Source: DATJUC01 sp035502675
Lineage (GTDB): Bacteria > Vulcanimicrobiota > Vulcanimicrobiia > Vulcanimicrobiales > Vulcanimicrobiaceae
DNA: 10,140 nucleotides
Assembly: GCA_035502675.1 (NCBI GenBank)
Contig: DATJUC010000171.1
Coordinates: 1 to 10,140 of the forward strand
Reading direction: 5' to 3'
Each line of letters opens with the position of its first letter. The first letter of the stretch is position 1. The notes under the pieces were generated by a model that saw only the letters and a list, made by a program, of their open reading frames with translations, was not told the DNA's origin and did no database searches. The position numbers were made by a program, and so were the translations under genes. Positions 1-7,004 of this stretch are shown piece after piece.

Positions 1-1098
1 AAGACCGGGAAATCCGACGCGAAGAGCGTCTGGATCGGCGGCGATCATCCGATCGCCGTGCAATCGATGACGACGACGGATACCGCCGACGCCGACAAAA
101 CGCTCGAACAGATCTACGGGTTGGCGATGGAAGGCTGCGAAGTCGTTCGCGTCACGGTCAAGGATCCGCCCGACGCGGCGGGACTTCCCGCGATCGTGTA
201 CCGCTCGCCGGTGCCCATCGTCGCCGACATTCACTTCGATCACAAGATGGCGCTCGCCGCGGTCGAAGCCGGCGTCGCGAAGCTGCGTCTGAATCCGGGG
301 AACATTCGCGACCCGAAGAAAGTCGCCGAAGTGGTAACCGCCGCCAAGGAGCGCGGCATTCCGATTCGCGTCGGCGTGAACATGGGCTCGCTCGCGCCGG
401 ACCTCGAGAAGACGCTCGGTCACACCGCCGACGCAATGGTCGAGTCCGCGCTGCGCCACGTGGAGATTCTCGAAGAACACGGCCACACCGACATCGCGAT
501 CTCTTTGAAGGCGCACGACGTCCTCACGACCGTCGCGGCCTATCGGACGATGGATCGCCGCTTGCGCGAGCGGGCGACGCCCTACGCGCTGCACCTCGGC
601 ATCACCGAGGCGGGTTTGCTGCGCGACGGCACCATCAAGTCGTCGATCGGATTGGGGATCCTGCTGTTCGAAGGGATCGGCGACACCATTCGCGTTTCGC
701 TAGCGGCCGATCCGATTGAGGAAGTTCCGGTTTGCTGGTCGATCCTCAAATCGCTCGGCTTGCGCGAAAAGGGTTTCGAGATCACCGCGTGTCCGTCGTG
801 CGGGCGCGCCGAGATTTCGGTGCTGGAGCTCGGGCGGTCGGTGGAGGCCATCGCCAAGTCGTATAACGCGCCCGTCAAGGTCGCAGTCATGGGATGCGTC
901 GTCAACGGACCCGGCGAGTCGAAGATGGCCGACGTCGGCGTAGCCGGCGGAAAGGGTAAAGGCGCCATCTATCGCGCCGGCGAGCTGGTCGGAACCTATC
1001 CGGAGAGCGAACTGCTCGGCATGTTGCGGCTCGAGATCGAGAAGGTCATCGTCGAGAAGTATCCGGCCTATCTCCACGAGGTCGGCGTGCAGACGTGA
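1..1098 (+). CDS. ispG: 4-hydroxy-3-methylbut-2-en-1-yl diphosphate synthase (IspG/GcpE), 5' end outside window
   Basis: IspG is the [4Fe-4S] enzyme of the MEP isoprenoid pathway. It converts 2-C-methylerythritol 2,4-cyclodiphosphate to HMBPP in the cytosol. The frame is open from base 1 and reads IGGDHPIAVQSMTTTDTAD, the conserved IspG N-terminus, so only a short N-terminal piece is missing; 365 residues are visible against about 370 for the usual short bacterial form. The TIM-barrel part includes VADIHFDH and KLRLNPGNI. The C-terminal iron-sulfur domain has the cluster cysteines in ACPSCG (codons 790-792 and 799-801) and MGCVVNGPGE (Cys 895-897), with the Glu at 916-918 expected as the fourth ligand. 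No long insertion of the plant/Chlamydia type is present. The TGA stop is overlapped by the next gene. Dxr and RseP genes would be plausible upstream neighbours but are not in view. An internal ATG at 58 is not the real start. Confidence 0.97.
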   Translation, partial: KTGKSDAKSVWIGGDHPIAVQSMTTTDTADADKTLEQIYGLAMEGCEVVRVTVKDPPDAAGLPAIVYRSPVPIVADIHFDHKMALAAVEAGVAKLRLNPGNIRDPKKVAEVVTAAKERGIPIRVGVNMGSLAPDLEKTLGHTADAMVESALRHVEILEEHGHTDIAISLKAHDVLTTVAAYRTMDRRLRERATPYALHLGITEAGLLRDGTIKSSIGLGILLFEGIGDTIRVSLAADPIEEVPVCWSILKSLGLREKGFEITACPSCGRAEISVLELGRSVEAIAKSYNAPVKVAVMGCVVNGPGESKMADVGVAGGKGKGAIYRAGELVGTYPESELLGMLRLEIEKVIVEKYPAYLHEVGVQT

Positions 1099-1583
1099 CC
1101 TATCGGGCTCCGGGCTGGCGGACGCTGCTGGTGACCGCGGTGGTCGCGTCGATCGCATCCGCGTTGCTGGCGCTCTCGCGTCCGGTGGTGATGCTGGTCG
1201 ACGGCGAACGCGTCGAGAGCGACGTTCAACCGATCGCAGCTTCGCACGACCGCGTCTACGTGCCGTTGCGCTCGATCGCCGACGCGTTGGGTGCCGACAC
1301 GTCGGTCGACGACAAAGGGCAGCGCGTCGTCGTCGTGCGCGGCGGGCAGACGCTCGAGCTGCGCGTCGGCGACACGCACGCGAGGCTCGACGGCATGCCG
1401 ATGACGCTGCGGCACGCGCCGTTCCGCGTTCGCGGACGGGTCATGATCTCGCTCAAGGCAATCGCCGACGCGTTCGACGTCCGCGCGACCTACGACCCGC
1501 GCACGGCGCGAATCGACGTGCTCACTCCGGGGATCGGACGCACCGTCGAGCCGCCGGGTGCCAACCTCGAGCAGACGCAGTAG
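1095..1583 (+). CDS. Membrane-anchored or secreted protein with copper amine oxidase N-terminal-like domain
   Basis: A 162-residue protein. Residues about 10-28 (LLVTAVVASIASALLALS) form one hydrophobic segment, a signal peptide or N-terminal anchor, so the rest should lie outside the cytoplasmic membrane. Residues 32-145 resemble the copper amine oxidase N-terminal domain (Cu_amine_oxidN1, PF07833), with two related halves: VYVPLRSIADALGAD at 54-68 and VMISLKAIADAFDVR at 116-130, each followed by a short strand pair. This domain is found mostly in cell-envelope proteins and is usually non-catalytic; no amine oxidase catalytic region follows. The tail (146-162) is Pro/Gln-rich and looks disordered. 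GTG is chosen as start because it overlaps the ispG stop as GTGA and there is no well-spaced Shine-Dalgarno sequence, suggesting translational coupling to ispG. The specific function is unknown. Confidence 0.85.
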   Translation: MTYRAPGWRTLLVTAVVASIASALLALSRPVVMLVDGERVESDVQPIAASHDRVYVPLRSIADALGADTSVDDKGQRVVVVRGGQTLELRVGDTHARLDGMPMTLRHAPFRVRGRVMISLKAIADAFDVRATYDPRTARIDVLTPGIGRTVEPPGANLEQTQ

Positions 1584-1598
1584 CGCTCGGCCACGGGA

Positions 1599-1618
1599 AG
1601 TTCGCGATTACGCGAACT
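1599..1618. terminator. Perfect 8-bp inverted repeat between convergent genes, possible bidirectional terminator
   Basis: AGTTCGCG (1599-1606) and CGCGAACT (1611-1618) are exact reverse complements around a 4-base ATTA loop. The loop contributes the TAA stop of the minus-strand permease (1608-1610). It lies just past the stop of the plus-strand gene (1583), where both transcripts need to end. Neither side has a clear U-run (the minus side continues TTCCC), so it is not a textbook intrinsic terminator. It could also act only as a 3'-end stabilising hairpin. Confidence 0.45.
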
Positions 1619-3146
1619 CGGTGAGGCCCTCGGGCTCCTCGACCGGAACGACTGCCTGCGGATTGGATTTGCGGAATCCGTACGCGAAGAAGAACACCAG
1701 CCCTCCGACGAGCGCGAGCGCGAACCACGTCCAGGTCGTGCGCGACAACCCGAAGACCGCCAAGAAGAGCGAGCAGACGATCCCCAGAACCGGAAAGAGC
1801 GGAACGAACGGCACGCGGAAGCTGCGCGGGAGATCGGGTTTGTGCTTGCGCAGGTAGAGCACTCCGGCGCAGACCACGGTAAAGGCGATCAGCGTCCCGA
1901 TGTTGACGAGGTTGAGCAGGTTGTTGAGCGGCACGATCAACGTCAGGATCGCGACGGCGAATCCGGTCAGCATCGTGGTGACCAGCGGCGTCTTGAAGCG
2001 CGGATGGACTTTGGCGACCGCCGGCGGAAGCATTCCGTCGCGCGCCATGACGTAGAAGATGCGCGATTGTCCCAAGAGCGAGGCCAGTGCGACGCTGGTC
2101 GTTCCGGCGAGCACGCCGGCCGTGATGATCCAGGTCAGCCACGGCATGTGCAGCGGCGCGAGCGCGTAAACGAGCGGATTCTTGATCGGAACTTGCTGCC
2201 AGGGCACCGCGCCGACCAAGACGATCGCGGTCGCACAGTAGATTACGGTTCCGATGGCGAGCGCGCCGATGACGCCGACCGGCACGTCGAACTGCGGGCG
2301 CTTGCATTCCTCGGCGGTCGTGGTCGCCGCGTCGAAGCCGATGTAGCTGAAGAACACGTACGCGCCGATCGCAATGATGCCGTAAGGCTGAGCCGACTCC
2401 GCCGCGCCTCCGAAGGGGCGCAGCGTTCCCCAGCCGACCGGGTTGAAATTGTGCAGGTTGGCGAGGTGGAACAAGAAGACGCCGGCGATGACGAAGACGA
2501 CCAGCGCGGAAACCTTCAGAATCACGAAGGCGTTATTGACGGTGGCCGACTCGCGAATGCCGATCGAAAGCAGGACGCTGAGGGCGATGACGAAGGCCGC
2601 CCCGACCACGTCGAACTGCGAGTGGGCGAGGTTCCAGCTGCCGAGCTGCCACCAAGCGCCGGTAATGTCGAGGTTCGACTGCTGGGCCCAGACGGGAAGC
2701 GCCCAGCCCGCGCTGCGCAGCACGTCTTGAATTGCGGCGGAGAACTGCTGCGCGACCGGAGCGGCGCTGATGCCGTATTCGAAGATCAGCGCGAAGCCGA
2801 TGATCCAGGCGAACAGCTTGCCGAGGGTCGCGTACGCGTACGTGTACGCGCTGCCGGCGATCGGCACCATCGCGCCGAGCTCCGCATAGCAGAGCGCGGC
2901 AAAGAACGAGGTCACCCCTGCCAGCAAGAAGGAAACGATCACCGCCGGCCCGGCGCCCTTGATGCCGGTGCCGATCGTGGTGAAGATGCCGCCGCCGATC
3001 ATCGTTCCGAGCCCGATGGCGATGAGATCTTTGGCACCGAGCGCACGCCGCAGGATTTTCCGGGTGCCGAGTTCGCGCAGCCTCTCGACGTTGGTGGTCG
3101 CGAAAAGCTCGGAGACGAAAGACATTCGGCGCAGCTTCGCAAGCAA
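1608..3146 (-). CDS. APC-superfamily amino acid permease (cationic amino acid transporter-like)
   Basis: A polytopic inner-membrane transporter of 512 residues, with about 12 hydrophobic segments as expected for the amino acid-polyamine-organocation superfamily. The first helix carries the substrate-binding glycine motif (IGLGTMIGGGIFTTIGTG, about 44-61), followed by AGPAVIVSFLLAG and CYAELGAMVPIAGSAYTYAY, which are strongly typical of the bacterial CAT-like branch (YfnA-type proteins). It probably imports amino acids by proton symport; the substrate cannot be read from sequence. The C-terminus is a short acidic tail (EEPEGLTEFA). Two starts compete. TTG at 3146 follows GGGAG and GAGG at usable spacing. 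ATG at 3125 (giving 505 residues, MSFVSELFATT) fits the usual N-terminus of the family but lacks a close Shine-Dalgarno sequence. The gene is divergent from the Nudix gene and convergent with the amine oxidase-domain gene. Confidence 0.93.
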   Translation of the reverse strand: MLAKLRRMSFVSELFATTNVERLRELGTRKILRRALGAKDLIAIGLGTMIGGGIFTTIGTGIKGAGPAVIVSFLLAGVTSFFAALCYAELGAMVPIAGSAYTYAYATLGKLFAWIIGFALIFEYGISAAPVAQQFSAAIQDVLRSAGWALPVWAQQSNLDITGAWWQLGSWNLAHSQFDVVGAAFVIALSVLLSIGIRESATVNNAFVILKVSALVVFVIAGVFLFHLANLHNFNPVGWGTLRPFGGAAESAQPYGIIAIGAYVFFSYIGFDAATTTAEECKRPQFDVPVGVIGALAIGTVIYCATAIVLVGAVPWQQVPIKNPLVYALAPLHMPWLTWIITAGVLAGTTSVALASLLGQSRIFYVMARDGMLPPAVAKVHPRFKTPLVTTMLTGFAVAILTLIVPLNNLLNLVNIGTLIAFTVVCAGVLYLRKHKPDLPRSFRVPFVPLFPVLGIVCSLFLAVFGLSRTTWTWFALALVGGLVFFFAYGFRKSNPQAVVPVEEPEGLTEFA

Positions 3147-3179
3147 GAGGCCTCACTCCCCCGGCCGAAGGCTGCCGCA

Positions 3180-3719
3180 ATGGTCGACGATCCTTACGAG
3201 CGATTGCGCAAACGACGGATTTACGCTAACGCGTGGCTCGCCGTCGACGTTCACGATATCGTGCACGCCGGCGGCGTGCCCGGCGAGCACGTGGTCTTAG
3301 TGACGCCCGATCCGTGCGCGGTCGTCGTGGAAGACGGGGACGGATTGATCTTCGCAGTGCAGCCGCGTTTTGCGGCCGGGCGGCGAGCGATCGAGATCGT
3401 CAAGGGCGGACGGAATCCCGGCGAAACCGCCTTGGAGTGCGCGCGCCGCGAGCTGCGCGAGGAGCTCGGTTTGGCGGCGCGTTCTTGGGTCGAGCTCGGC
3501 CGGCTCTACGAGATTCCATCGGTCGTCGCCGGACCGGTCACGCTGTTTCTGGCGCGCGAGCTGGACCGGCTGGAGGCCGCGCCCGAGCCGCAAGAGCAGA
3601 TCGAAAGCCTCCGCATGACGGTCGCGGAAGCCTTCGATGCGGCGGCGAGCGGGGCGATCGACGATGCGGTGACGATCGCCGCGCTCTTTCGCTACGGCCG
3701 CGTCCGGGGCCGTCTCTAG
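3180..3719 (+). CDS. Nudix hydrolase, ADP-ribose pyrophosphatase-like
   Basis: A 179-residue cytosolic hydrolase that should cleave a nucleoside diphosphate linked to another moiety, using Mg2+. The Nudix signature GX5EX7REUXEEXGU is complete at residues 76-98: G76, E82, then RELREELGL at 90-98 with metal-binding Glu94 and Glu95. The N-terminal RRIYANAWLAVDVHDIV and the strand CAVVVEDGDGLIFAVQPRF resemble the ADP-ribose pyrophosphatase/NudF-like branch, but the substrate remains inferred. ATG at 3180 is chosen because it sits just before the family-like N-terminus, with AAGG about 9 bases upstream. The frame is open much further upstream, but that part lies antisense to the permease and has the composition of a shadow. 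The TAG stop lies in CTAG and shares three bases with the convergent receptor's stop. Its promoter must lie in the very short gap or inside the permease gene. Confidence 0.93.
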   Translation: MVDDPYERLRKRRIYANAWLAVDVHDIVHAGGVPGEHVVLVTPDPCAVVVEDGDGLIFAVQPRFAAGRRAIEIVKGGRNPGETALECARRELREELGLAARSWVELGRLYEIPSVVAGPVTLFLARELDRLEAAPEPQEQIESLRMTVAEAFDAAASGAIDDAVTIAALFRYGRVRGRL

Positions 3720-6274
3720 ATCGCGCGCGTTACGACGAAGACGATTTTGGCGCCTTGCATGACGTACGCGGGCGGATAGATCACCGGTTGCCCGGGCTGC
3801 GCGCCGTAGATCGTTCCCCCGCCGACGATCGTGAACGGCTGCGCGTAGACGTTGGTGAGATTGGTCCCGTACAGACCGTATTCGAAGCCGGCGTTGCGAT
3901 ACGCGACGTGCGCGTCCAGGGTTGCGAACGGCGAACGGTTGAGTTCGTTGTACCATCCTTCGTAGTTGAGCTCGGCGCCGTACGTTAGTCCGCGCGGAAC
4001 GTCGTGCTCCACGTCGACGTAGGCTTTGTGCAGCGGCTGGCCGAGAGACTGTAGTCCGGTCGCCAGCGTTCCGTCTTGGATGTTGGAAGGAATCACCGTC
4101 AGGTAGGAGCTGTCGACGTCCCAGCCGGCGCGAACGCGAAACGCCGGACCGAACTCCTGCTCGGCTGCGAGATCGATGCCTTGATACGGGCCGTCACCGG
4201 CGTTGATGGGAGAGCTGATCGGACAGGGCGGCGGCTTTGCGGGGCCCGAGACGATCGTCGGGTCGCACGGAATGATCGGCGAGACGACCAGTTGATTCGA
4301 CGGCGCTCGCAGATTGGTGCGATACGCGTCGGCCGTGAGGTGCAGCCGGTGCCCGGCCTTGCCGAAGAAATGTTCGGCGCCCACCGAGTATTCGGTCGCG
4401 CGGTCGGGTTGTAAATCCGGGTTCCCGACGTAGACGACGCCGCCGACGGCGACGCGGTCGGCGAGCGGCGGAACCACCAGTTCCGAGAGCTGCGGCGCTT
4501 GGAACGTCGTACCGACCGACGCGCGCACCGCCGTGTCGCCGGTGGGCGTCCACACGAATCCGGCGCGCGGATCGAACGACGTTCCGAAGATGCTGAAGTC
4601 GCTGAAGTAGGTCGCGAGCGAATAGTGGATGTGGCTCGTTGGATCGCCGTCGTAGCGCAACACGGCCGAGCGCTGCGTTTGATCGATGGTCTGTACTTGG
4701 TTGGGCGGCGAGGCTGCGTCGTCCGGCGTCACGGCGGCGACCTGCGGCGGCGGCGCCTGCAGCCACTGCGCCGTCACCTGACCTTGTACGTAATCCGTCG
4801 TGAGGTTTTCGGTGCCGAGGTCGTATTTGAACGACAGCGTGCCGTCGCCGAAGCGGTGGTCGACCTGAAGCCAATCGTCGGTCCAGTCGTCGCGCTGGTT
4901 GTAGAGATACGGCAGGGTGTCCAAACCGGGTCCGTCGACCGACTGCGAGTTGAGGGTCGAAAGGTGACTGAACGCCAGGACGGTCGCGGGTGCGCCGTCG
5001 ATGGTTTGGCTGCCGAGCGGCAACTGAAGATCCAGACCGTAGTTGTCTTGGGTTGCTCCGAGCGTCGTGCCCGCAAAGCTTTGATAGCCCCACGGGCCGT
5101 CGGAGATCGCCGAAGCGGGCGCGAGGGCGTCGCCGGCGCGCACGGCGTCGCCTGTGTCGCCGCCGAAGTTCGGCGGCGTGTAGTTGGTGAGCAGCGCGGA
5201 CTCGTCTTTGAAGACCGAATCGCCGCGATAGTCGAGTTGAATGTAGCCGTAGCCGTTGTCGCCCCCGAGCTGATACCGCAGCTTGCCCAGCAGCGAGTCG
5301 TCGTACATGCCGCTGCCCACTTGCTGCGGATAGTCGTGCTTGGAGGAATAGTCGGGGCCGGTTCCCGGCGTAGGCGCATCGATGGTTTGGTTCACGGATC
5401 CAAGCGACGTGGCGCCATGCAGCGAAAACGCAAAGCCGAAGCGCCCGTCGCTGCCGGTCGCCTGGGCCGTCGAGCCGAAGCTTCCGTAGGACCCGCCGAA
5501 CATTCGCACCAGCGCGTGCGGCGTGGTCGTCGGCTCCAGCGTCGTGATGTTGATCGCGCCGCCGATGGTGTTGGGCCCGAGCAGCGACGAAGGTGCGATG
5601 CCGTAGATCAGCTGCACGCTTTGCAGCGCCGCCGGATCGACCAGCGAGAGGTCGAAGTCACCGGTGTTGCCGTTGTTGACTTGGTGGCCGTCGACGTTGA
5701 CGAGCGTTTCGGTCGGGTCGGGACCGCGCACCGCAAACGAGACGGTGGCATTACTGCCGCCGCCGAGCGGCAGGACCGGCGTCGTGGAGAGCTGACTCCA
5801 AATCATCGGCGTCACGTTCGTCTGTCCGGCGGCGGCGTACGGCTGGGCCGAAATGCTGACCGTGGGCGCCGCCGAGGTCGAGACGGTCTGTCCGCTCTCC
5901 GCACGGACCTCGCCGATGGTCATGAGCGAGTTGGTCGTCGCGCGTGACAGCACGAGGGTGAGCGTTGCGTGCTCTTCTCCCAGGGTCGCGACGCGCGCGG
6001 CGATTGGTTCGTATCCGGGTGCGTAGGCCGAGACCGAGTAGGTCCCCGGCGGAATGTGATGCAGCGTGAATCGGCCCCTGGCGTCGGTGCCGGCGGTTTC
6101 GTGGCGCGCCGGCGAAGTGAGCGTGACGGTGGCGCCGGCGATCGGCGTTCCGTCGGTGGCCGTTACGGAGCCGCGTACTTCGGAGCGATCGTCCGCCGCG
6201 GCCGTGACCGGTGGGAAAAGACATGCGAGCGCGCACGCACACGCGAGCGCCGCACGTCGTCCTGACGTGAGCAT
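3716..6274 (-). CDS. TonB-dependent outer-membrane receptor with N-terminal carboxypeptidase-regulatory-like domain
   Basis: An 852-residue receptor for energised uptake across the outer membrane. Residues 1-27 are a signal peptide (basic SGRR, hydrophobic ALACACALACLF, Ala-rich cleavage region before DDRSEV). Residues 31-110 form a carboxypeptidase regulatory-like beta-sandwich (VRGSVTATDGTPIAGATVTL, RGRFTLHHIPPGTYSVSAYA). Residues about 128-246 are the plug, with VNVDGHQV, VDPAALQSVQLIYG and SSLLGPNTIGGAINI. From about 250 to the end is the beta-barrel, containing the typical NPDLQPDRATEYSVGAEHFF segment. A possible TonB box lies near LMTIGEVRA (118-125). The only two cysteines of the mature protein, 13 residues apart in a Pro-rich stretch (codons 4265-4267 and 4223-4225), could form a disulfide in a surface loop. 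The last residues (VFVVTRAI) lack the usual terminal aromatic. Start ATG at 6274 follows GGAG at 9-base spacing. It lies 35 bases after the membrane-protein gene, probably in one transcript. Ligand unknown. Confidence 0.95.
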   Translation of the reverse strand: MLTSGRRAALACACALACLFPPVTAAADDRSEVRGSVTATDGTPIAGATVTLTSPARHETAGTDARGRFTLHHIPPGTYSVSAYAPGYEPIAARVATLGEEHATLTLVLSRATTNSLMTIGEVRAESGQTVSTSAAPTVSISAQPYAAAGQTNVTPMIWSQLSTTPVLPLGGGSNATVSFAVRGPDPTETLVNVDGHQVNNGNTGDFDLSLVDPAALQSVQLIYGIAPSSLLGPNTIGGAINITTLEPTTTPHALVRMFGGSYGSFGSTAQATGSDGRFGFAFSLHGATSLGSVNQTIDAPTPGTGPDYSSKHDYPQQVGSGMYDDSLLGKLRYQLGGDNGYGYIQLDYRGDSVFKDESALLTNYTPPNFGGDTGDAVRAGDALAPASAISDGPWGYQSFAGTTLGATQDNYGLDLQLPLGSQTIDGAPATVLAFSHLSTLNSQSVDGPGLDTLPYLYNQRDDWTDDWLQVDHRFGDGTLSFKYDLGTENLTTDYVQGQVTAQWLQAPPPQVAAVTPDDAASPPNQVQTIDQTQRSAVLRYDGDPTSHIHYSLATYFSDFSIFGTSFDPRAGFVWTPTGDTAVRASVGTTFQAPQLSELVVPPLADRVAVGGVVYVGNPDLQPDRATEYSVGAEHFFGKAGHRLHLTADAYRTNLRAPSNQLVVSPIIPCDPTIVSGPAKPPPCPISSPINAGDGPYQGIDLAAEQEFGPAFRVRAGWDVDSSYLTVIPSNIQDGTLATGLQSLGQPLHKAYVDVEHDVPRGLTYGAELNYEGWYNELNRSPFATLDAHVAYRNAGFEYGLYGTNLTNVYAQPFTIVGGGTIYGAQPGQPVIYPPAYVMQGAKIVFVVTRAI

Positions 6275-6309
6275 AAAAAACGTCTCCGGAGAAAAGTGAA
6301 AGAAGAAGC
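6275..6309 (-). promoter_or_regulatory. Ribosome-binding region of the TonB-dependent receptor with a 10-bp palindrome
   Basis: The gap between the membrane-protein stop and the receptor start holds GGAG (complement of 6284-6287), 9 bases before ATG 6274, which decides that start. The GGAG is embedded in the palindrome TCTCCGGAGA (6283-6292), followed by a T-rich stretch up to the start codon. The palindrome could be chance or an operator-like site; it is too compact to be a terminator hairpin. Confidence 0.5.
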
Positions 6310-6960
6310 TTAGCCGGAGATCGCGAGAGGAGGGCCGCGCTTGCGGCCGCGCCGAGCGAGCAGAATGCCGCCGGCGCCAAGCACCGCCGCGGCGGCGGTG
6401 TCGAGAACCTGAATCGGAAGCGGCGGCGTGGTGCGGCGGCGAACGATCGCGACCGCAACGCGCACGATGAATGCTTCGGCGCGGGCCGCGACGCGGACGA
6501 TGCGATGCAGCGCGAGGGCCGCGAGCGCGCCGCATACCACGCAGGAAGCGGCTCCGAGCAGCAACGATCCGCCGAACAGATCGCCGAGGTCGTCGACGCG
6601 GACGCCGAGCGTCGCACAGTCGAACCACTCCATGCCGACCAGAAGCACGACCGTCAGCGGAACGACCGCGGCGCAGAACGTCCACGGCGAGCCGATGCCG
6701 TTGCGCAGCGCGCCGAGGAGGGACGTCCGCGAGGTACAGCGCGCTTGGAGTGCATCCACGGTGGCCCGTACGAGAAAGGCGAGGGCTCCGACCGCGACCG
6801 CCGCGAGCAAGAGGGCGCGCGAGTGGTGCGCCATTCCGTCGTAGGCGTCGTGGGCCAGCAGGTAATCGCCGGCGACGTCGATCGTGACGTGTGCCGCGGC
6901 GGCCCCCAAAGCGGCGGCCATCGCGACCAGCGTCAAACCAAACGCGTTCTGCGAGCGCAT
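6310..6960 (-). CDS. Five-helix membrane protein of unknown function, with His and Cys clusters
   Basis: I do not recognise a named family. The 216-residue protein has about five hydrophobic segments, near residues 5-28, 46-66, 94-112, 127-157 and 183-204, and ends in a basic tail (LARRGRKRGPP), placing it in the inner membrane. The loop between segments 1 and 2 is rich in possible metal ligands (AHDAYDGMAHHSRA, His37, His45, His46, with His24 nearby). Cysteines lie at 75, 96 and 115, and a Cys-X2-Cys pair at 140/143 sits inside segment four. It lies between a pduO-type adenosyltransferase (44 bases upstream) and a TonB-dependent receptor (35 bases downstream), all minus strand, so it may be an inner-membrane partner in the same uptake process; this is inference from position. 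ATG 6960 is the only plausible start near the first helix. The frame stays open upstream to 7395, but that region is the pduO gene. Confidence 0.8.
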   Translation of the reverse strand: MRSQNAFGLTLVAMAAALGAAAAHVTIDVAGDYLLAHDAYDGMAHHSRALLLAAVAVGALAFLVRATVDALQARCTSRTSLLGALRNGIGSPWTFCAAVVPLTVVLLVGMEWFDCATLGVRVDDLGDLFGGSLLLGAASCVVCGALAALALHRIVRVAARAEAFIVRVAVAIVRRRTTPPLPIQVLDTAAAAVLGAGGILLARRGRKRGPPLAISG

Positions 6961-6998
6961 GCGAGTGGGGCTCTTTGGCGCCCCGCCCGCCCCTCCTT
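6961..6998 (-). promoter_or_regulatory. Distant perfect Shine-Dalgarno sequence with intervening hairpin
   Basis: On the minus strand, AAGGAGG (complement of 6992-6998) lies directly after the pduO stop but 31 bases before the ATG at 6960, too far for ordinary initiation. No ATG, GTG or TTG occurs at normal spacing. Between them, GGGGC (6984-6980) can pair with GCCCC (6971-6967) around an 8-base loop. If folded, it removes 18 bases and leaves about 13 between the Shine-Dalgarno sequence and the start codon. A weaker AGAG about 10 bases before ATG is an alternative. Confidence 0.4.
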
Positions 6999-7004
6999 CC
7001 GAGG

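Noticed and set aside
2829..2850. Short GTACGC/GTACGT repeats
   Set aside because: They encode the alternating Tyr-Ala stretch of the permease's conserved SAYTYAYA segment, so coding constraint explains them.
1842..3179. Long plus-strand open frame (about 446 codons) upstream of and in frame with the Nudix domain
   Set aside because: It runs antisense to the permease, is extremely rich in charged residues (Asp, Arg, Glu) with no domain-like pattern, and the Nudix family N-terminus begins at 3180. It is a composition-driven shadow in GC-rich DNA.
3694..3713. ACGGCC/GGCCGT inverted repeat near the Nudix stop as terminator
   Set aside because: Only a 6-bp stem with an 8-base loop inside coding sequence and no U-run; such repeats are common by chance at this GC content.
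4499..5947. Plus-strand open frame of 482 codons antisense to the TonB-dependent receptor
   Set aside because: Arg/Val/Gly-rich low-information translation with no recognisable motif, opposite a clearly real receptor gene.
6215..6245. Lipoprotein lipobox in the receptor signal peptide (three cysteines in ALACACALAC)
   Set aside because: The residues before each Cys are A-L-A rather than the L-[AS]-[GA] order, and the Ala-rich region before DDRSEV fits ordinary signal peptidase I cleavage, as expected for a receptor.
6275..6685. Upstream extension of the receptor frame (about 137 codons)
   Set aside because: It overlaps the membrane-protein gene in another frame, is Arg-rich without a domain, and the signal peptide begins at ATG 6274 with a good ribosome-binding site.
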